Assembly: GCF_000243235.1 (NCBI RefSeq)
Contig: NZ_JH594606.1
Coordinates: 1,060,576-1,124,575, forward strand
Direction: 5' to 3'
Source of the DNA: Gillisia limnaea DSM 15749
GTDB taxonomy: Bacteria > Bacteroidota > Bacteroidia > Flavobacteriales > Flavobacteriaceae
Length of the DNA: 64,000 nt
The notes beneath the pieces were generated by a model, which saw nothing but the letters and a program-made list of their open reading frames with translations, searched no databases and was not told where the DNA came from. Positions 63,248 through 64,000 of the stretch are shown in pieces; position 1 is the first letter of the stretch; each line of letters starts with the position of its first letter. The position numbers were made by a program, and so were the translations under genes.

Positions 63248-63378
63248 ACGGTCTTGGTTAAGGCAAGTAGCGCGGAGTAGGGACGCAAACTTGTCAGCTT
63301 TGTTGTTAATTTCTTGGTCTCTAAAATAACACTTTTCCCCAGAATACCCGCTATTTGCGCTTAACCGATGTTGTGCTA
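63248..63378 (-). repeat. attC-like palindrome o (type A), split by the IS
   Basis: Gene direction: AGCACAACATCGGTTAAGCG to GCCTTAACCAAGACCGT; its last bases (CGTTGTGCGTAAGC) lie on the other side of the IS at 61540-61553. Middle block AAAAGTGTTATTTTAGAGAC as in m. Confidence 0.82.
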
Positions 63379-63381
63379 AGT

Positions 63382-63999
63382 TTAATTCCATCTAACCTGA
63401 TAAGGATATCTTTCATAAACGACATTATCCTCATTTATTGAAAACCCTTTTCTAGCATTTTCCTTTGCACTTTTATATACGCTCTCTGCTTCTTCTATTT
63501 CACCTAATTTATAAAGAGCTTTAGTTTTATAATATTGAACGTCAGAAAATTGAGGATATCGCTCTAAGGCTTGATCAAATAGTACTAAAGCCTCTTCATA
63601 TTTCTTCAGTTCGTACTTACTAATTCCGTAATAAAAGAGGTCTAGATGGTGTAACCAGTCTTCACCTTTTTTATCAATAGTTCTCTCATAATCTTTCTCA
63701 AACAAATTTTCTGCTTTTTCAAATTCGCTTAGTTGCAAGTAACTTAACGCGATGTAAAAATTATATGAGTGATCCATTTCAAATCCGTATCCATATGTTT
63801 CTTGATAATCCGTAAAATCAATAATTGCGTCTTTATATTGCTTAGAAAATATACACTTTATAAATGCTCTGTATCGTTGCCATCTTTCAGGATTATACTT
63901 TACTGCTTTATCAATGAATGTCATTCCAACCTCGTATTTACCTTGTTTGAACAATGGCATAGCTTTCTGTTGCCAGAAATAAGCTATTGTGGAATCCAC
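63382..63999 (-). CDS. TPR-repeat protein (5' end outside window)
   Basis: About 205 residues of tetratricopeptide-type helices: AMPLFKQGKYEVGMTFIDKA, ALSYLQLSEFEKAENLFEKD, GISKYELKKYEEALVLFDQA, ALYKLGEIEEAESVYKSAKE. A protein-protein interaction scaffold. The frame is open to the window edge; the first codon visible (GTG 63999, GTG-GAT-TCC) is probably internal, since the text before the first repeat reads as protein. Next to site o. Confidence 0.7.
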   Translation of the reverse strand: MDSTIAYFWQQKAMPLFKQGKYEVGMTFIDKAVKYNPERWQRYRAFIKCIFSKQYKDAIIDFTDYQETYGYGFEMDHSYNFYIALSYLQLSEFEKAENLFEKDYERTIDKKGEDWLHHLDLFYYGISKYELKKYEEALVLFDQALERYPQFSDVQYYKTKALYKLGEIEEAESVYKSAKENARKGFSINEDNVVYERYPYQVRWN

Positions 64000-64000
64000 T

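Noticed and set aside
38560..64000. CRISPR array as an explanation for the repeated palindromes
   Set aside because: Repeat units are 60-200 bp, only loosely alike, and separated by whole genes rather than uniform short spacers; no cas genes.

Overview
The window is chromosomal DNA of a marine or soil-type Bacteroidota, most likely a Flavobacteriaceae member of the Gramella/Salegentibacter/Zunongwangia kind. Grounds: AT-rich DNA; promoters of the TTTG-N18-21-TAnnTTTG type; no strong Shine-Dalgarno sequences; type IX secretion (PorT and a SprB-repeat protein with a C-terminal sorting domain); a primary sigma factor without region 1.1; menaquinone UbiE; a YpdA-type bacillithiol disulfide reductase; and a beta subunit of acetyl-CoA carboxylase without its zinc ribbon. 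The genus is an inference.

Bases 1-34,400 are a core region. In order: the 3' part of a huge surface adhesin; a small helical protein; rsmG; an acyl-lipid desaturase; an aspartate-type aminotransferase; trkH/trkA; ubiE-porT; a SpoU-type RNA methyltransferase; a TamA/BamA-like barrel with a forced TTG start; fbaA; accD; rpsO; pnp; rpoD; an SDR-flavoprotein pair; and a BLUF photoreceptor/rpe region. That last stretch has been duplicated: three BLUF copies (one dead) and three rpe copies (two dead) alternate, and a copy of the rpoD terminator lies among them. ypdA overlaps rpe. A small protein and a sucrose/fructan operon (MFS permease, GH32, fructokinase) follow. Four copies of a dispersed intergenic repeat lie between these genes.

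Bases 34,400-38,560 are a transition zone with visible decay: an Lrp regulator and a TauE-like permease, remnants of an amino-acid permease and of a small Cys-rich protein, a lipoprotein, and a sugar-dehydrogenase/SMP-30-like gene that is cut off.

Bases 38,560-64,000 look like an integron-type gene-cassette array. Every gene apart from one IS91-like element lies on the minus strand. Genes or small operons are separated by imperfect palindromes of about 60-200 bp. Read in gene direction these begin AACA and end CGTT or GTT (GTTATGC, GTTGTGC, GTTGGCA, GTTAGCG), as attC sites do. No integrase of the IntI type is visible; given the polarity it would be expected beyond base 64,000, unless this is an integrase-less cluster. 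Cassette cargo: secreted hydrolases (S15/CocE, three alpha/beta hydrolases or esterases, S41-like, a beta-lactamase-fold protein lacking SxxK), two copies of a hydrolase/ECF-sigma/membrane-protein module, an AraC regulator, DUF4105 and DUF4345 proteins, a PD-(D/E)XK nuclease candidate, and several unknown proteins that could be defence effectors. Two insertion sequences have entered the array: an IS91-like element with an upstream frameshifted tyrosine recombinase, and an IS1182-family element (1,694 bp, 17-bp inverted repeats, target duplication ACGG) that splits one attC-like site.
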